A stretch of 5,504 bases of DNA from Opitutia bacterium UBA4654 (GTDB lineage: Bacteria > Verrucomicrobiota > Verrucomicrobiia > Opitutales > Intestinicryptomonadaceae), in assembly GCA_002405555.1 (NCBI GenBank), contig DHMA01000196.1:1-5504 (forward strand), given 5' to 3'. The translations under genes were made by a program, and so were the position numbers. Positions 1 through 5,504 of the stretch are shown here, piece after piece. Position 1 is the stretch's first letter; every line of letters starts with the position of its first letter. The notes beneath the pieces were generated by a model, which saw only the letters and a program-made list of their open reading frames with translations, ran no database searches and was not told where the DNA came from.

Positions 1-33
1 CTTGCCCATTTGTTTTGCCTTCCTATTTTGCAT
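1..33 (-). CDS. Start of an unidentified gene running off the left edge (possible transposase)
   Basis: Only the first 11 codons are visible, reading MQNRKAKQMGK, with the ATG at 31-33 and an open frame to the window edge. The start is supported by an AAGGGG Shine-Dalgarno nine bases upstream (about 43-48), the same type used by the other genes here. The N-terminus is strongly basic (four Lys/Arg in eleven residues), which would fit a DNA-binding protein. The ATG lies one base past the premature stop of the GH127 gene, in a stretch clearly richer in A+T than the rest of the window. I infer that it may be the first gene of an inserted mobile element, but eleven residues identify no family. It could also be an unrelated downstream gene or a chance start. 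Confidence 0.4.
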   Translation of the reverse strand, partial: MQNRKAKQMGK

Positions 34-82
34 ATCAATTTACCCCTTGCAACTCTGTACTATTTTTCGGGCACACATCACG
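1..82. mobile_element. Possible end of an inserted element interrupting the GH127 gene
   Basis: The GH127 reading frame matches its family up to about the residues FAPIKGVRD and then becomes unrelated sequence that stops within 14 codons. I place the change between about 70 and 82. By hand count, bases 1-75 are about 40% GC, against clearly GC-rich sequence in the rest of the window. A new start codon with its own Shine-Dalgarno follows at 33. This pattern suits the terminal region of an insertion sequence followed by its transposase gene. The second end, the inverted repeat partner and any target duplication would lie outside the window, so the element cannot be named or proved here. Confidence 0.35.
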
Positions 83-1315
83 CACGCCTTTGATCGGCGC
101 GAAGTACGACCACCATTTGCCGTCCGCGCCCTGCGCTCCCGCGAGCGCGTTGTATGCGGCAAGTTCGGCGTAGTCGGCGTAAACGGGGTCGGCGGAGAGG
201 CGCAGAAGTTGGGCGCAAAGCTTTATCCATGTGGTTGATACGCAAGTTTCCATCCAGTACGGAGAATCTTCCTGTTGCAGGAATTTGCCGTCCACCCAGC
301 GTTCCCAAATAGAGCCTGAGCCGATTGCCGTGATTTCGCGTTCGGCGATTTGCCTTGCCGTGTTGAGCACCGCCTTTTTGTAGTCTTCGTTGCCCGTCGC
401 CCTGTACAGTTCGATAAGTCCCTCGTAGCACGACATCATTTCGTAGGCTTTCGATTCGCCGCCGTCCTGATAGATTTTCACGACGCTTTTGCGCGGCGCA
501 AACATTTTGACGACGGGCGTGTTTGCAAGCCCCTTGTTGAGGAGGTCGGGTTTGAGGTTGCTTGTAGCCCAGCAGGATACAATCCATTCGGCGTAGTCGA
601 GGTATTTTTTGTCGCCCGTGTATTTATAGACGCCCACGAAGGGTTCGAGAATGCTCGACGAAACCAGCCCGTACCACCAGCCGAGGCAGATGTTGTTTAT
701 GCGCTTGCCGTTGCCGACGTTCGCCATGATGTTGTCGGCGCATTTGACGAGGGCGTCGAGAACTTTCGGGTCGGCGGTTCTTTTGTATTCGGAGAGCAGG
801 GCGAGCATGACGTATTTGCGCCCCCACAAATCCCAGACTGCGGAAAATTCGGCGGCGGGGACGAACGTCGTTATCGAGCCGTCGGGCTTTTGGGTTTTTA
901 TCAGTTCGCCCGACATATTTTTCAGGATTTTATCGAGCTTTGCCGTGGGCGCGTACGAGTACGCAAGCTCCGCGCCGTCGAGCCATTTGCCCGCGAATTC
1001 CGACTGCCAGTCGGTGGGCTTTTTTTCGTAGCGTTCCCTGTACGGGCGCAGAAGCTCGTCGGTATTCCAGACGAGAATGTCGCCGTTCATCGCCGTATCG
1101 AGCGATTTCCCGAGCATGCCGTCGAATTTCACCGCGCCTTCCGCGGGGAAAACGAATTTGTCCGAAACCGCGCCGTCGGCTTTCGGCGAAACTTTTGCGT
1201 TTTGGGTTGCTCCCGCAAAAAATATTTTCTTTGCGCAATTTTCTTTGCACCCGTAAAGCGCGAAAAATGCCGCAAATAATGCGGCAATGCCTACCGTTCC
1301 CATCTTGTATTTCAT
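35..1315 (-). CDS. GH127/DUF1680 beta-L-arabinofuranosidase-like lipoprotein, 3' truncated
   Basis: The 426-residue product begins with a lipoprotein signal peptide: a basic start, a hydrophobic core and a lipobox LYG-C with the lipidated Cys at 23, so it should be membrane-anchored. The rest resembles the (alpha/alpha)6-barrel of GH127, a family that removes beta-L-arabinofuranose from plant glycans. Matching segments are WDLWGRKYVM, the YEMMSCYEGLIELYRATGN region, and YWMETC followed by a typical C-terminal barrel helix. In the Bifidobacterium enzyme HypBA1 the Glu-x-Cys pair and a later Cys-Cys pair bind zinc, and one of the later cysteines is the nucleophile. Here Glu356 and Cys358 are present but the Cys-Cys pair is missing, because the frame diverges after about residue 412 and stops. 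Family members are usually above 600 residues and carry C-terminal beta-sandwich domains, also absent. The product is therefore probably inactive, and this is best regarded as an interrupted gene. The start is supported by AAAGGG five bases before the ATG. The exact sugar specificity is uncertain. Confidence 0.8.
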   Translation of the reverse strand: MKYKMGTVGIAALFAAFFALYGCKENCAKKIFFAGATQNAKVSPKADGAVSDKFVFPAEGAVKFDGMLGKSLDTAMNGDILVWNTDELLRPYRERYEKKPTDWQSEFAGKWLDGAELAYSYAPTAKLDKILKNMSGELIKTQKPDGSITTFVPAAEFSAVWDLWGRKYVMLALLSEYKRTADPKVLDALVKCADNIMANVGNGKRINNICLGWWYGLVSSSILEPFVGVYKYTGDKKYLDYAEWIVSCWATSNLKPDLLNKGLANTPVVKMFAPRKSVVKIYQDGGESKAYEMMSCYEGLIELYRATGNEDYKKAVLNTARQIAEREITAIGSGSIWERWVDGKFLQQEDSPYWMETCVSTTWIKLCAQLLRLSADPVYADYAELAAYNALAGAQGADGKWWSYFAPIKGVRDVCPKNSTELQGVN

Positions 1316-1379
1316 ATAATCCCTTTTGTTTATAGAAAGTGTTTCGGCTCAGAATGGAGCTTTGTTGCTCGATGTTGAT

Positions 1380-1410
1380 AAAAAAACGCGCTTCGGGCGA
1401 AGCGCGTTTT
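1380..1410 (-). terminator. Intrinsic terminator after the GH30 gene
   Basis: A perfect 12-bp inverted repeat (1383-1394 with 1399-1410, GC-rich core GCGCTTC) closes on a four-base loop. On the minus strand it runs into seven consecutive T residues. It lies 31 bases past the GH30 stop codon. The A/T outer pairs mean it could also work partly on the plus strand, but no plus-strand gene ends here. It separates the GH30 and GH127 genes into different transcripts unless there is readthrough. Confidence 0.88.
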
Positions 1411-1440
1411 GCGGGTAGCTTTGGGGCGTTCGGGCGCGGT

Positions 1441-3024
1441 TTAGCGGTCGAAGACGATTGTCGTAATCGAGCGCGGGGCGATTGTGAAGTCGCGCGAGGA
1501 TTCGTCCGCCCAGATGTTCGCCAAGTCGGAGTTCGCGTCGGTTCTGAACGCGCGGACTTTCGCGTTTTTGAAGTTTTCGGGAAGCGAGATTTTCGCGGTG
1601 TCGCGCTCAAACGACGAGTTCACGAAAACCGCGACGATTCTTTTGCCGTCGGGCGAGACGAACGCCGTGCCTGCGGTTTTGTCCAAATCGTTTGCTCCCG
1701 AAAGCTCGATTCTCTTGAAGTCGGGGCGGACAAACAGGCTGTAATTGCCGAGCGCCCAGAGCAGTTTGTTTGCGCGGGCAACGCCGCCGTCTTCGAGGCG
1801 TCCGTTCGCGGGGTAGACGCCCACGAGCGCGTGGTCTCCCTTGATTTCGATGCCCTTCCAGTAGCCCCACGCCCGCGAATTTGTGTTCACGAAGTCCGAG
1901 TGTATTATGCGCGCCATCAGCAGAGCCGTTTGAATGTCGGCGCGGTTGTCGCTGAACCAGTCTTTTGTGAAGCCGTCCATCTGCGCCGCCGTGTAGTGCG
2001 GAAGCAGGCACCATTCCGACTGCTGGAATTCGACGCCGTACTTTTCCGCCTCCGCCGCAACTGCCTTGTGGACGCCGACCATGTCGGGGTTGCGCAGGTG
2101 CGCGTGGTAGCTGTGTCCGGACACGATTTTCGGCATGTGTTTGAGATTGCCGACGTAGGCTTTGCTGTTTTTGTCGAAGAAGTTTTTGATGATGTGCGTG
2201 GGGCGTTCCGCTTCGGGGTCTTTATTCCAGCGGGAGGGCGGGGTGTCCCACGCGGCGTTTGTGTAGTTGTATTTGGGGTGGGCGGTTTCGCCGATGTAAA
2301 TGAGGGTGTCGAGTTTGCGCTCGGTGAGGGCGCGGTCAAGCTCGACGAACACGCGCTTCATTTCGGAGATGTACCACGGGCTGCCCTCCTGTCTGTTGGA
2401 GTCCCAATTTACCTGCGGCTCGTTGATGGGGCTGATGTAGTCTACCTTGTAGCCCCATTCGCCGAATTTCTTTGCGACGTCCGCCATGTAGTCGGCGAAT
2501 TTTCCGTAGCAGTCGGGCTTGATGTTCGCCTTGTTGTCGTTGGGCTTTCCGTAGCCCTGTCCGTTGCGGGTGTACTGCACGGGCGGCGTGTTCGAGAACA
2601 GCAGGAGCTTTTCTACCCCGTACTCTTTCGCCTTTTTCACGAAATACATTTGCCCCGCGCACTTGCCCCAGTCGTAGGCATTGCCGTCCTTTGTGAGGAA
2701 GCTTTCCGCCCTGCGCTGGAACGGAACTATGTTTGCGCCGTCCTGTTCGAGCGAGCCTCCGCCGATGTTGAAACGCCACATCGAAAGCCCGATGCCTTCG
2801 GGGTTGCCGTCCGCGCCGATTTTCTGCGAGAACAGCCATTTTGCGACCTGTCCCTTTTGCGCGTCGTTGAAATACTGTCCGACAAACTGTCCGCTCCAAG
2901 CGTCCGCCGCCGCGAAGTTGTCGATTTTCTGGTAGGTTTTCGACGCGTCTATTTTGACGTCGAGGTTTGCGAATGCGAGCGCGGGCGCGATTGCCGCCGC
3001 CGCAATTATCAATTTTTTCAGCAT
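1441..3024 (-). CDS. Secreted GH30-family glycoside hydrolase (endo-beta-1,6-galactanase-like)
   Basis: The 527-residue product (from the start chosen here) has a Sec signal peptide: LysLys, an Ala/Ile-rich core and a likely cleavage after AFA at residue 19. The mature part resembles the Glyco_hydr_30_2 type of GH30 retaining glycosidases: a (beta/alpha)8 barrel followed by a beta-sandwich from about residue 430. Recognisable signatures are MWRFNIGGGS (about 82-91), the FSNTPPVQYTRNG segment, ISPINEPQ with the predicted acid/base Glu202, and QQSEWCLL with the predicted nucleophile Glu337. Both catalytic carboxylates are present and the length is normal, so the enzyme should be active outside the cytoplasm. 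Characterised relatives include endo-beta-1,6-galactanases, but GH30 also holds xylanases, glucosylceramidases and fucosidases, so the substrate is only suggested. An in-frame ATG lies six codons upstream (3042) but lacks a Shine-Dalgarno; the ATG at 3024 has one. The gene has its own promoter and terminator. The neighbouring GH127 gene fits a shared arabinogalactan-type target. Confidence 0.88.
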   Translation of the reverse strand: MLKKLIIAAAAIAPALAFANLDVKIDASKTYQKIDNFAAADAWSGQFVGQYFNDAQKGQVAKWLFSQKIGADGNPEGIGLSMWRFNIGGGSLEQDGANIVPFQRRAESFLTKDGNAYDWGKCAGQMYFVKKAKEYGVEKLLLFSNTPPVQYTRNGQGYGKPNDNKANIKPDCYGKFADYMADVAKKFGEWGYKVDYISPINEPQVNWDSNRQEGSPWYISEMKRVFVELDRALTERKLDTLIYIGETAHPKYNYTNAAWDTPPSRWNKDPEAERPTHIIKNFFDKNSKAYVGNLKHMPKIVSGHSYHAHLRNPDMVGVHKAVAAEAEKYGVEFQQSEWCLLPHYTAAQMDGFTKDWFSDNRADIQTALLMARIIHSDFVNTNSRAWGYWKGIEIKGDHALVGVYPANGRLEDGGVARANKLLWALGNYSLFVRPDFKRIELSGANDLDKTAGTAFVSPDGKRIVAVFVNSSFERDTAKISLPENFKNAKVRAFRTDANSDLANIWADESSRDFTIAPRSITTIVFDR

Positions 3025-3030
3025 ATTGTT

Positions 3031-3038
3031 CCCCTTTC
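3031..3038 (-). promoter_or_regulatory. Shine-Dalgarno that fixes the GH30 start
   Basis: The minus strand reads GAAAGGGG followed by a six-base spacer (AACAAT) and ATG at 3024. The alternative ATG at 3042 is preceded only by an A-rich run with no purine-rich anti-16S match, and using it would put the Shine-Dalgarno inside the coding region. The downstream ATG also gives a more normal signal peptide beginning MLKK. Confidence 0.85.
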
Positions 3039-3068
3039 GCATATTGAGTGTTTTTTTTCTTTGCCGCC

Positions 3069-3097
3069 ATTGAACATTGCCGAAGCCCGCTTGTCAA
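3069..3097 (-). promoter_or_regulatory. Sigma-70-type promoter for the GH30 gene
   Basis: On the minus strand a consensus -35 box TTGACA (3092-3097) is separated by exactly 17 bases from TTCAAT (3069-3074), which matches four of six positions of the -10 consensus, including the A and T that matter most at its end. Transcription would begin near 3062 and leave an untranslated leader of roughly 38 bases containing the Shine-Dalgarno. It lies downstream of the acyl-ligase terminator, as expected for an independent unit. No experimental support is available. Confidence 0.6.
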
Positions 3098-3130
3098 ACC
3101 GGACTTGCGGATTTTTACTTTACAGTTGAG

Positions 3131-3154
3131 CCGCCGCGGCGGTTTTGCGCAAAA
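3131..3154. repeat. Two abutting 12-bp perfect palindromes
   Basis: CCGCCGCGGCGG (3131-3142) is directly followed by TTTTGCGCAAAA (3143-3154); each equals its own reverse complement. The second overlaps the T-tract of the adjacent terminator. They sit about 70-90 bases upstream of the predicted GH30 transcription start, where an activator or repressor site could lie. The sequence does not show whether they bind a protein or are by-products of terminator structure and GC-rich composition. Confidence 0.45.
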
Positions 3155-3180
3155 AAACGCGGGGCGTATGCCGCTCCGCG
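3151..3180 (-). terminator. Intrinsic terminator after the acyl-ligase gene
   Basis: On the minus strand CGCGGAGCG pairs with CGCCCCGCG (3172-3180 with 3158-3166), eight of nine pairs with one A-C mismatch and a five-base loop, followed by seven T residues. It lies 27 bases past the ligase stop codon and ahead of the GH30 promoter. Confidence 0.8.
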
Positions 3181-3207
3181 CATTGTGAAAGTCCGTTCGT
3201 GCCGCTC

Positions 3208-4869
3208 TTAGCCCGCGCTTTTGCAGATTTTGTGGATTGTGCCGAGGTCGAGCTTGCCCGTTCCGAGCAGGGGGATTGCCTCAACCCGCACGACGTATTT
3301 GGGAATCCAGAGGTTGGGAAGCCCCGCCTCGGTAAGGAGTCTGCGCAGTTGCGGAATGTCGATGTCCACCGCCGCAAGGAGCACGAGCGCTTCGCCCTTT
3401 GCGGGGTCTATTTTTGAGCCTATCGCCACGAGCGGCAGCTCCGACTCTTGCAGGCCGAGCGCGCGGACAATCGCCTCTTCCACGCCCGAATGCGGCACCA
3501 TTTCGCCGCCGATTTTCGAGAAGCGCGAGAGGCGTCCCTTGATGAAAATGAAGCCGTCGGAGTCGAGCATGGCGAGGTCTCCCGTGTTGAGCCAGCCGTC
3601 GGAGAGCTTCTTTTTGTTTTCTTCGGGCTGGTTGAGGTATCCGCCGAAAATGCTTGCGCCTTTGAGTTGGAGCAGTCCGACTTCGCCGACGGGCAGGATT
3701 GCGCCGCTGTCGGGGTCGGCAACGCGAGCCTGCATTCCTGGGAAGATTTCGCCCACCGACGCCGCCTTTGTCGCGCTCGCTTGCGGGCAGAGCTTGCCGC
3801 GTTTGAGGTTCGGCGGCAGGTTGACGCTCACCACGGGCGACGCCTCCGTCAGACCGTAGCCTTCGAGGTACGCCACATGCGGGAACTTTGCGTTCCACGC
3901 CTCGATGAAGCCGTCGGGCGTTTTTTCCGCGCCGCCGATGACGTTTTTGAGTTTGGGGAAGTCGGCGGAAGTCGCCTTTTTATAGTATGCGCGGAGGAAT
4001 GTGGGCGTGGAAATCATGATTGTAGAGCCGCCCTTTCGCGCCGCCTCCAAGTTTGTCTGTACTTCGAGCGGGCTTTGCACCATCACGACCCTCACGCCGA
4101 AAATCATCGTAAACCACATTTGCACGGACTGCCCGAAGCTGTGGAACAGCGGCAGGTTTGCGTGGAGCGAGTCCGTAGAGTCCACAATGCCGATTTCCGA
4201 CATTTGGCGGGCGTTTGCCATCAAATTCCTGTGCGTGAGAACGGCGGCCTTCGGCGCGGCCTCCGAGCCCGACGTAAAGATAATCGACGCCTCTTTGTCT
4301 CCGCCCGTTTTCGGGATTCCGTAGAGCGCGCAGAGCATTTTGCCCGAAAGCGTCCGCGCGGCAATCAAATGCGGCAGAATGCCCTTTTTGCCGATGCTTT
4401 TGAGAATGTCGCCGATGTCGACAAAGTTGTCCGTCCACGGGAAGTCGGGCGCGTGCGCCGAGACCTTTTCGCGAACTTTTTTGGAGCCTATTATGCAGGT
4501 GATTCCCGCCTTTGCAATGCACGCCTTTGCGGAGTCCGAACCCGTCGTGAAGTTGATGTTCACGCTGGACTTCCCCGCCATTTGCGCCGCGAGGTTTACC
4601 GCCACCCCCGGAAAGCACGCGGGCAGGGCAATGCCGATTCGCGGGCAGTCGGGAAAATTCTTCTGGATATACCCTTTGAGCGCGAGCGCAACCGCAAGCG
4701 TCGTTCCCCTGTCGAGATGTCTGTTCAGGGAAAAATCGTAGATATATTCCTTTTTTGTGTCGCGGGCGAGGGCGCAAGTCGCCGCGTACGCGAGATTTTG
4801 GTTCAGGAATTCAAGCGAATTAAAAACGTCGTATCCGCTGTCGATAGTTGTCGAATCTTTGACTTTCAT
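3208..4869 (-). CDS. AMP-binding acyl-ACP/acyl-CoA synthetase, Aas ligase-like
   Basis: This 553-residue cytoplasmic enzyme belongs to the ANL adenylate-forming superfamily, which activates a carboxylate with ATP and passes the acyl group to a thiol carrier. Visible motifs are the phosphate loop TSGSEAAPKAAV (199-210), LPLFHSFG (239-246), the adenine-site motif GYGLTE (337-342), NTGD (428-431), the hinge region KGRLSRFSKIGGEMV (444-458) and the C-terminal catalytic Lys539 in PLLGTGK. The NINFTTG segment near 104-110, the FSKIGGEMV hinge and the KGEALVLL stretch (491-498) resemble the ligase half of E. coli Aas, the 2-acylglycerophosphoethanolamine acyltransferase/acyl-ACP synthetase. The PlsC-type acyltransferase and transporter domains of larger Aas proteins are absent, so the likely role is stand-alone activation of fatty acids for phospholipid repair or synthesis. 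Two phosphate-loop glycines of the usual SEGxPKG are alanines here (204 and 208). An AAGGGG lies ten bases before the ATG, a rather long spacing. The substrate and the carrier (ACP or CoA) remain open. Confidence 0.88.
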   Translation of the reverse strand: MKVKDSTTIDSGYDVFNSLEFLNQNLAYAATCALARDTKKEYIYDFSLNRHLDRGTTLAVALALKGYIQKNFPDCPRIGIALPACFPGVAVNLAAQMAGKSSVNINFTTGSDSAKACIAKAGITCIIGSKKVREKVSAHAPDFPWTDNFVDIGDILKSIGKKGILPHLIAARTLSGKMLCALYGIPKTGGDKEASIIFTSGSEAAPKAAVLTHRNLMANARQMSEIGIVDSTDSLHANLPLFHSFGQSVQMWFTMIFGVRVVMVQSPLEVQTNLEAARKGGSTIMISTPTFLRAYYKKATSADFPKLKNVIGGAEKTPDGFIEAWNAKFPHVAYLEGYGLTEASPVVSVNLPPNLKRGKLCPQASATKAASVGEIFPGMQARVADPDSGAILPVGEVGLLQLKGASIFGGYLNQPEENKKKLSDGWLNTGDLAMLDSDGFIFIKGRLSRFSKIGGEMVPHSGVEEAIVRALGLQESELPLVAIGSKIDPAKGEALVLLAAVDIDIPQLRRLLTEAGLPNLWIPKYVVRVEAIPLLGTGKLDLGTIHKICKSAG

Positions 4870-4972
4870 TTATAAAAATCCCCTTGCGGCGCAAAAAAAT
4901 TCCCGCCGATTAAGTAATTGCAAAGTCTCCAAAATTTTCCGCGTTCGTCAACCTTATATTGCGGCGATTCCG

Positions 4973-5008
4973 AAAATAACAAAGCTTCGGGGCGATGTTC
5001 CCCGAAGC
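4973..5008 (-). terminator. Intrinsic terminator after uxuA
   Basis: A perfect 9-bp stem, GCTTCGGGG with CCCCGAAGC (4984-4992 and 5000-5008), encloses a seven-base loop. On the minus strand it is followed by TTTGTTATTTT, an interrupted but T-rich tail. It begins 22 bases after the uxuA stop codon. The remaining gap down to the acyl-ligase start (4870-4972) should hold that gene's promoter, but I see no convincing -35/-10 pair there. Confidence 0.85.
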
Positions 5009-5030
5009 CTGCGTTTGCGTTTTTTTTGCC

Positions 5031-5504
5031 CTATTTTTGCGCCGAGCAGAGCGCGGTTTGCACTCCGCGGATTTCGCAAAGGCCTTTCATTCTGCCGATG
5101 AACGAATACCCTGGGTTGTCGGGCGGCGGTTTGAGGAGGTCGTCCGCCATGTCGCGGCCGTGGTCGGGGCGGAAGATTAATCTTTCGCCGCCGTTCGCAA
5201 GCCGCTTGTCCTGAATTTTCAGAAGCTTTTCCACGACTTCCACCATGGGCACTCTGCCCTCCAAGTGTCCCGCCTCGAAGAACGAGCCGTCGGGGTTGAC
5301 CTGCGTGCTTCGCAGGTGCGCCACGCCGATTCTGTCGGCGAGTCTGTCCACCATTTTCGAGATGTCGTTGTGCGCGCCCGCGCTGAGCGAGCCTGTGCAG
5401 AAGCAGATTGTATTCGCCTTCGACGGGCACGCGGCGAACATTTCCTCGAAGTCCTCCACGCGCGAGGCGATTCGCGGCAGTCCGAGCACGGGGAACGGCG
5501 GGTC
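5031..5504 (-). CDS. uxuA: Mannonate dehydratase, C-terminal part (5' end outside window)
   Basis: The visible 157 residues are the C-terminal part of UxuA, which dehydrates D-mannonate to 2-keto-3-deoxygluconate in cytoplasmic glucuronate catabolism. The frame is open to the window edge and begins DPPFPVLGLPRI, matching the internal DDPPxPLxGLPRI region of the family, so the GTG at 5489 is not a start. Conserved segments follow in order: ICFCTGSL with the predicted metal-binding Cys36 (counted from the window edge), AHLRST with His63, EAGHLEG, FRPDHG with Asp114, and the terminal NPGYSFIGRMKGL block. The family binds Mn2+ or a similar ion through His, Cys, His and Asp; three of these four are within the visible part and intact. 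Known members have about 360-395 residues, so more than half lies outside. The C-terminus looks complete. No uxaC, uxuB or kdgK is visible beside it on this side. Confidence 0.95.
   Translation of the reverse strand, partial: DPPFPVLGLPRIASRVEDFEEMFAACPSKANTICFCTGSLSAGAHNDISKMVDRLADRIGVAHLRSTQVNPDGSFFEAGHLEGRVPMVEVVEKLLKIQDKRLANGGERLIFRPDHGRDMADDLLKPPPDNPGYSFIGRMKGLCEIRGVQTALCSAQK

Noticed and set aside
350..1279. A 309-residue plus-strand frame opposite GH127
   Set aside because: Antisense shadow with biased Arg/Val/Phe composition, no family resemblance and a position wholly within a recognised gene.
1327..1335. TATAAA close to the GH127 start as a -10 box
   Set aside because: Transcription would begin at about the Shine-Dalgarno itself, and no -35-like hexamer lies at a suitable distance upstream.
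1339..3129. A 596-residue open frame on the plus strand opposite the GH30 gene
   Set aside because: It is the antisense shadow of a GC-rich gene. It shows no recognisable domain, runs through a terminator hairpin and a promoter, and lies opposite a clearly conserved enzyme.
3448..4875. A 475-residue open frame on the plus strand opposite the acyl ligase
   Set aside because: It is rich in Arg, Val and Ala as expected for antisense reading of GC-biased codons, has no known motif, and overlaps fully a gene with intact catalytic motifs.
4923..4951. TTGACG as a -35 box for the acyl-ligase gene
   Set aside because: With a 17-base spacer the matching -10 would be AGACTT, which agrees with the consensus at only one position, so I do not report it as a promoter.
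5031..5489. A separate 152-residue gene starting at the GTG at 5489
   Set aside because: The frame continues open to the window edge and the residues before the GTG match the internal DPPxP segment of UxuA, so this is part of a larger gene.
1..5504. CRISPR arrays, tRNA or rRNA genes, riboswitches, or a new defence or signalling system
   Set aside because: I saw no regularly spaced repeats, no cloverleaf or rRNA-like sequence and no structured leader. The four main genes all belong to familiar metabolic families.

Overview
This window comes from a GC-rich bacterial chromosome with strong Shine-Dalgarno sequences (AAAGGG or AAGGGG) before every visible start. All recognisable genes lie on the minus strand. 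The gene set points to a carbohydrate-degrading bacterium, possibly of the Verrucomicrobiota/Lentisphaerota (PVC) group. It includes secreted or lipid-anchored glycan hydrolases, a hexuronate pathway enzyme and an Aas-like acyl-activating enzyme. The taxonomic guess is an inference from gene content, Shine-Dalgarno use and a TTGACA-type promoter; no marker gene is present.

Layout in transcription order (high to low coordinates). The C-terminal part of uxuA (mannonate dehydratase) runs off the right edge and ends at 5031, followed by a hairpin terminator. A complete ANL-superfamily acyl-ACP/acyl-CoA synthetase resembling the ligase half of Aas fills 3208-4869 and also ends in a terminator. A secreted GH30-type glycosidase occupies 1441-3024, with a good sigma-70-type promoter upstream and a near-perfect terminator downstream. 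Last, a GH127 (DUF1680) lipoprotein gene starts at 1315 and stops at 35, well short of the family's normal length. After its stop, at 33, an apparently new reading frame begins behind its own Shine-Dalgarno and runs off the left edge.

How the genes may work together. GH30 members of this type and GH127 enzymes fit the trimming of arabinose- and galactose-containing plant glycans such as arabinogalactan. UxuA serves glucuronate catabolism, and glucuronate also decorates those glycans. This shared theme is an inference. Each of the three genes whose 3' end is intact has its own intrinsic terminator 22-31 nt past its stop, so they look like separate transcription units, not one operon. The acyl ligase has no obvious link to the sugar genes.

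The most notable point is the left edge. The GH127 protein loses similarity to its family after about residue 412, just before the expected Cys-Cys active-site motif. The DNA there drops to about 40% GC. The simplest reading is that a mobile element has interrupted the gene. Otherwise the window looks like ordinary chromosome, and I found no sign of a new defence or signalling system.
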